Shown here: positions 63,351 through 64,000 of the stretch, piece after piece
Layout: every line of letters begins with the position of its first letter
How positions within the stretch are numbered: the first letter of the stretch is position 1
From: Paracoccus amoyensis
GTDB taxonomy: Bacteria; Pseudomonadota; Alphaproteobacteria; Rhodobacterales; Rhodobacteraceae
DNA length: 64,000 nt
NCBI RefSeq assembly: GCF_014490725.1
Contig: NZ_JACOQL010000002.1
Coordinates: 434,001 to 498,000, forward strand
Direction of reading: 5' to 3'
The notes under the pieces: model-generated
The model's input: only the letters and a program-made list of their open reading frames with translations
What the model was told of the DNA's origin: nothing
Database searches by the model: none
Program-made: the position numbers and the translations under genes

Positions 63351-64000
63351 GCCCGCGCGATCTGGTCCAAGACAGCCGCGACGATGGCTTCCGGCCTGTC
63401 TTCCTGCACCAGATGACCCGCATGCGGGACCGCGATGCAGGGCCGGTCGGAAATCAGCGCGGCCAGCGCCTGTCCCTTGGCATAGGGGATCCATTCATCC
63501 TCTTGCCCCCACAGCACTGTGACCGGGCAATCCATGCGGGCATAAAGCCCCTGCACCCTGTCCGTGTATCGTTGATCCATCTGCGCAATCTGGCGATAGA
63601 AAGCGGGTTGGCCGACCGGGCCAAGCCAGGGCGTGCTGTAAATCGCCAACGCCTCCTCGGACAGCGGATTATGTGCTGCCGTTTGCAGATAGGCACGCAA
63701 CAGAGCGCGGTGCATGTAATCGGGCATTCCTGCGAACGCCTGTTCATGCTGGCGGACATGCCGGACAAAGGGCGACCCCCACGGGGCCAGCGCGACTGCG
63801 TCGAAAATCGTCAGCGAGCCATATCGCAAACCGTTCAGGTAATAGCCGCGCAATGCCGTCGCGCCGCCGAAATCATGGGCCAGAATATCGGGCCGGGTCA
63901 GGCCCCATTCCGCGAACAACTCTGCCAGGACCTTGTTCTGCACCCCAAGCGAGACATCCTGCCCGTTCCGCATTTCCGACTGCCCATAGCCTGCCAGATC
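63347..64000 (-). CDS. Alpha/beta hydrolase, N-terminus beyond the window
   Basis: The C-terminal 217 residues of an alpha/beta hydrolase are visible; the frame stays open to the window edge (DLAGYGQSEMRNG). The nucleophile elbow is LAHDFGGATA, so the nucleophile is probably aspartate, as in epoxide hydrolases or haloalkane dehalogenases. The likely catalytic histidine is in VPHAGHLVQEDRP, and DEWIPYAKG may hold the acid residue. The substrate cannot be told. Its stop shares CTAA with the mnmD stop. Confidence 0.85.
   Translation of the reverse strand, partial: DLAGYGQSEMRNGQDVSLGVQNKVLAELFAEWGLTRPDILAHDFGGATALRGYYLNGLRYGSLTIFDAVALAPWGSPFVRHVRQHEQAFAGMPDYMHRALLRAYLQTAAHNPLSEEALAIYSTPWLGPVGQPAFYRQIAQMDQRYTDRVQGLYARMDCPVTVLWGQEDEWIPYAKGQALAALISDRPCIAVPHAGHLVQEDRPEAIVAAVLDQIARA

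Overview
The window looks like a chromosomal segment from an alphaproteobacterium of the Rhodobacteraceae, most likely Paracoccus or a close relative. The DNA is GC-rich, with G or C in most third codon positions. Supporting features include the petP-petR type MarR/response-regulator pair, a VPLPA-CTERM protein, an FzlA-like GST, an NnrU-family membrane protein, a long-form Hpf, and lptCAB-hpf-ptsN without rpoN. This is inference from gene content and protein style; no database was searched. Most of the window is ordinary housekeeping DNA. I see no phage, IS element, CRISPR array or integrated plasmid.

Layout. 1-4438 (minus): tal, DUF484, xerC, maa, msrA and prmA, mostly with overlapping stops and starts, and the first codons of one more gene. 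4627-12397: priA, an unknown membrane protein, a lytic transglycosylase with a Lys/Ala-rich histone-H1-like gene, an L,D-transpeptidase lipoprotein and an MFS transporter. 12394-15715 (minus): a peptide-type ABC transporter with no binding protein. 15805-20928: an SDR, nadE, a protein with 19 MORN repeats and a serine hydrolase. 21237-23671 (minus): exbB-exbD-tonB. 23864-25231: a carboxymuconolactone-decarboxylase-like gene and an ECF41-type sigma factor, with an ECF41-like promoter in front; the sigma gene carries a frameshift. 25271-28286: mobA, cfa and a uroporphyrinogen methyltransferase. 28397-31852: a large RTX protein. 31849-36820: queG, fzlA-like gst, mtgA, the VPLPA-CTERM protein in AT-richer DNA, DUF1269, a small secreted protein and DoxX. 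36897-43724 (minus): gltD, an unknown protein and gltB. 43875-45662: uppP and an NDUFA9-like protein. 45886-45970: tRNA-Leu(CAG). 46146-50885: rnd, kdsD, lptC, lptA, lptB, hpf and ptsN, an envelope and stress block. 50951-58507: a 61-residue protein, ilvE, petP-petR, a UDG-family protein, a DsbD-N-like protein, yqgE, map, a frameshifted cinA-like gene and a GNAT. 58541-64000: kynA, a CbiX-like chelatase, DUF4202, nnrU, split MnmC functions (an FAD oxidoreductase and mnmD) and a partial alpha/beta hydrolase.

How the genes work together. The clearest functional groups are Lpt/Kds (LPS building and transport), ExbBD-TonB (energy for outer-membrane uptake), GltBD (ammonia assimilation), PetPR-like regulation, and several cell-wall enzymes (mtgA, uppP, lytic and L,D-transpeptidase-type). 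The most interesting signals are these: the ECF41 sigma/CMD pair with its matching promoter and broken sigma frame; a clean 63-residue super-period in the RTX domain; five convergent gene pairs whose stop codons share a 4-base YTAR sequence, plus a sixth with a longer overlap; a candidate structured small RNA at about 16620-16722; and a family of three palindromic 3'-end elements. Two single-base frameshifts, and possibly a third, could be gene decay or assembly indels, and this cannot be settled from one sequence.
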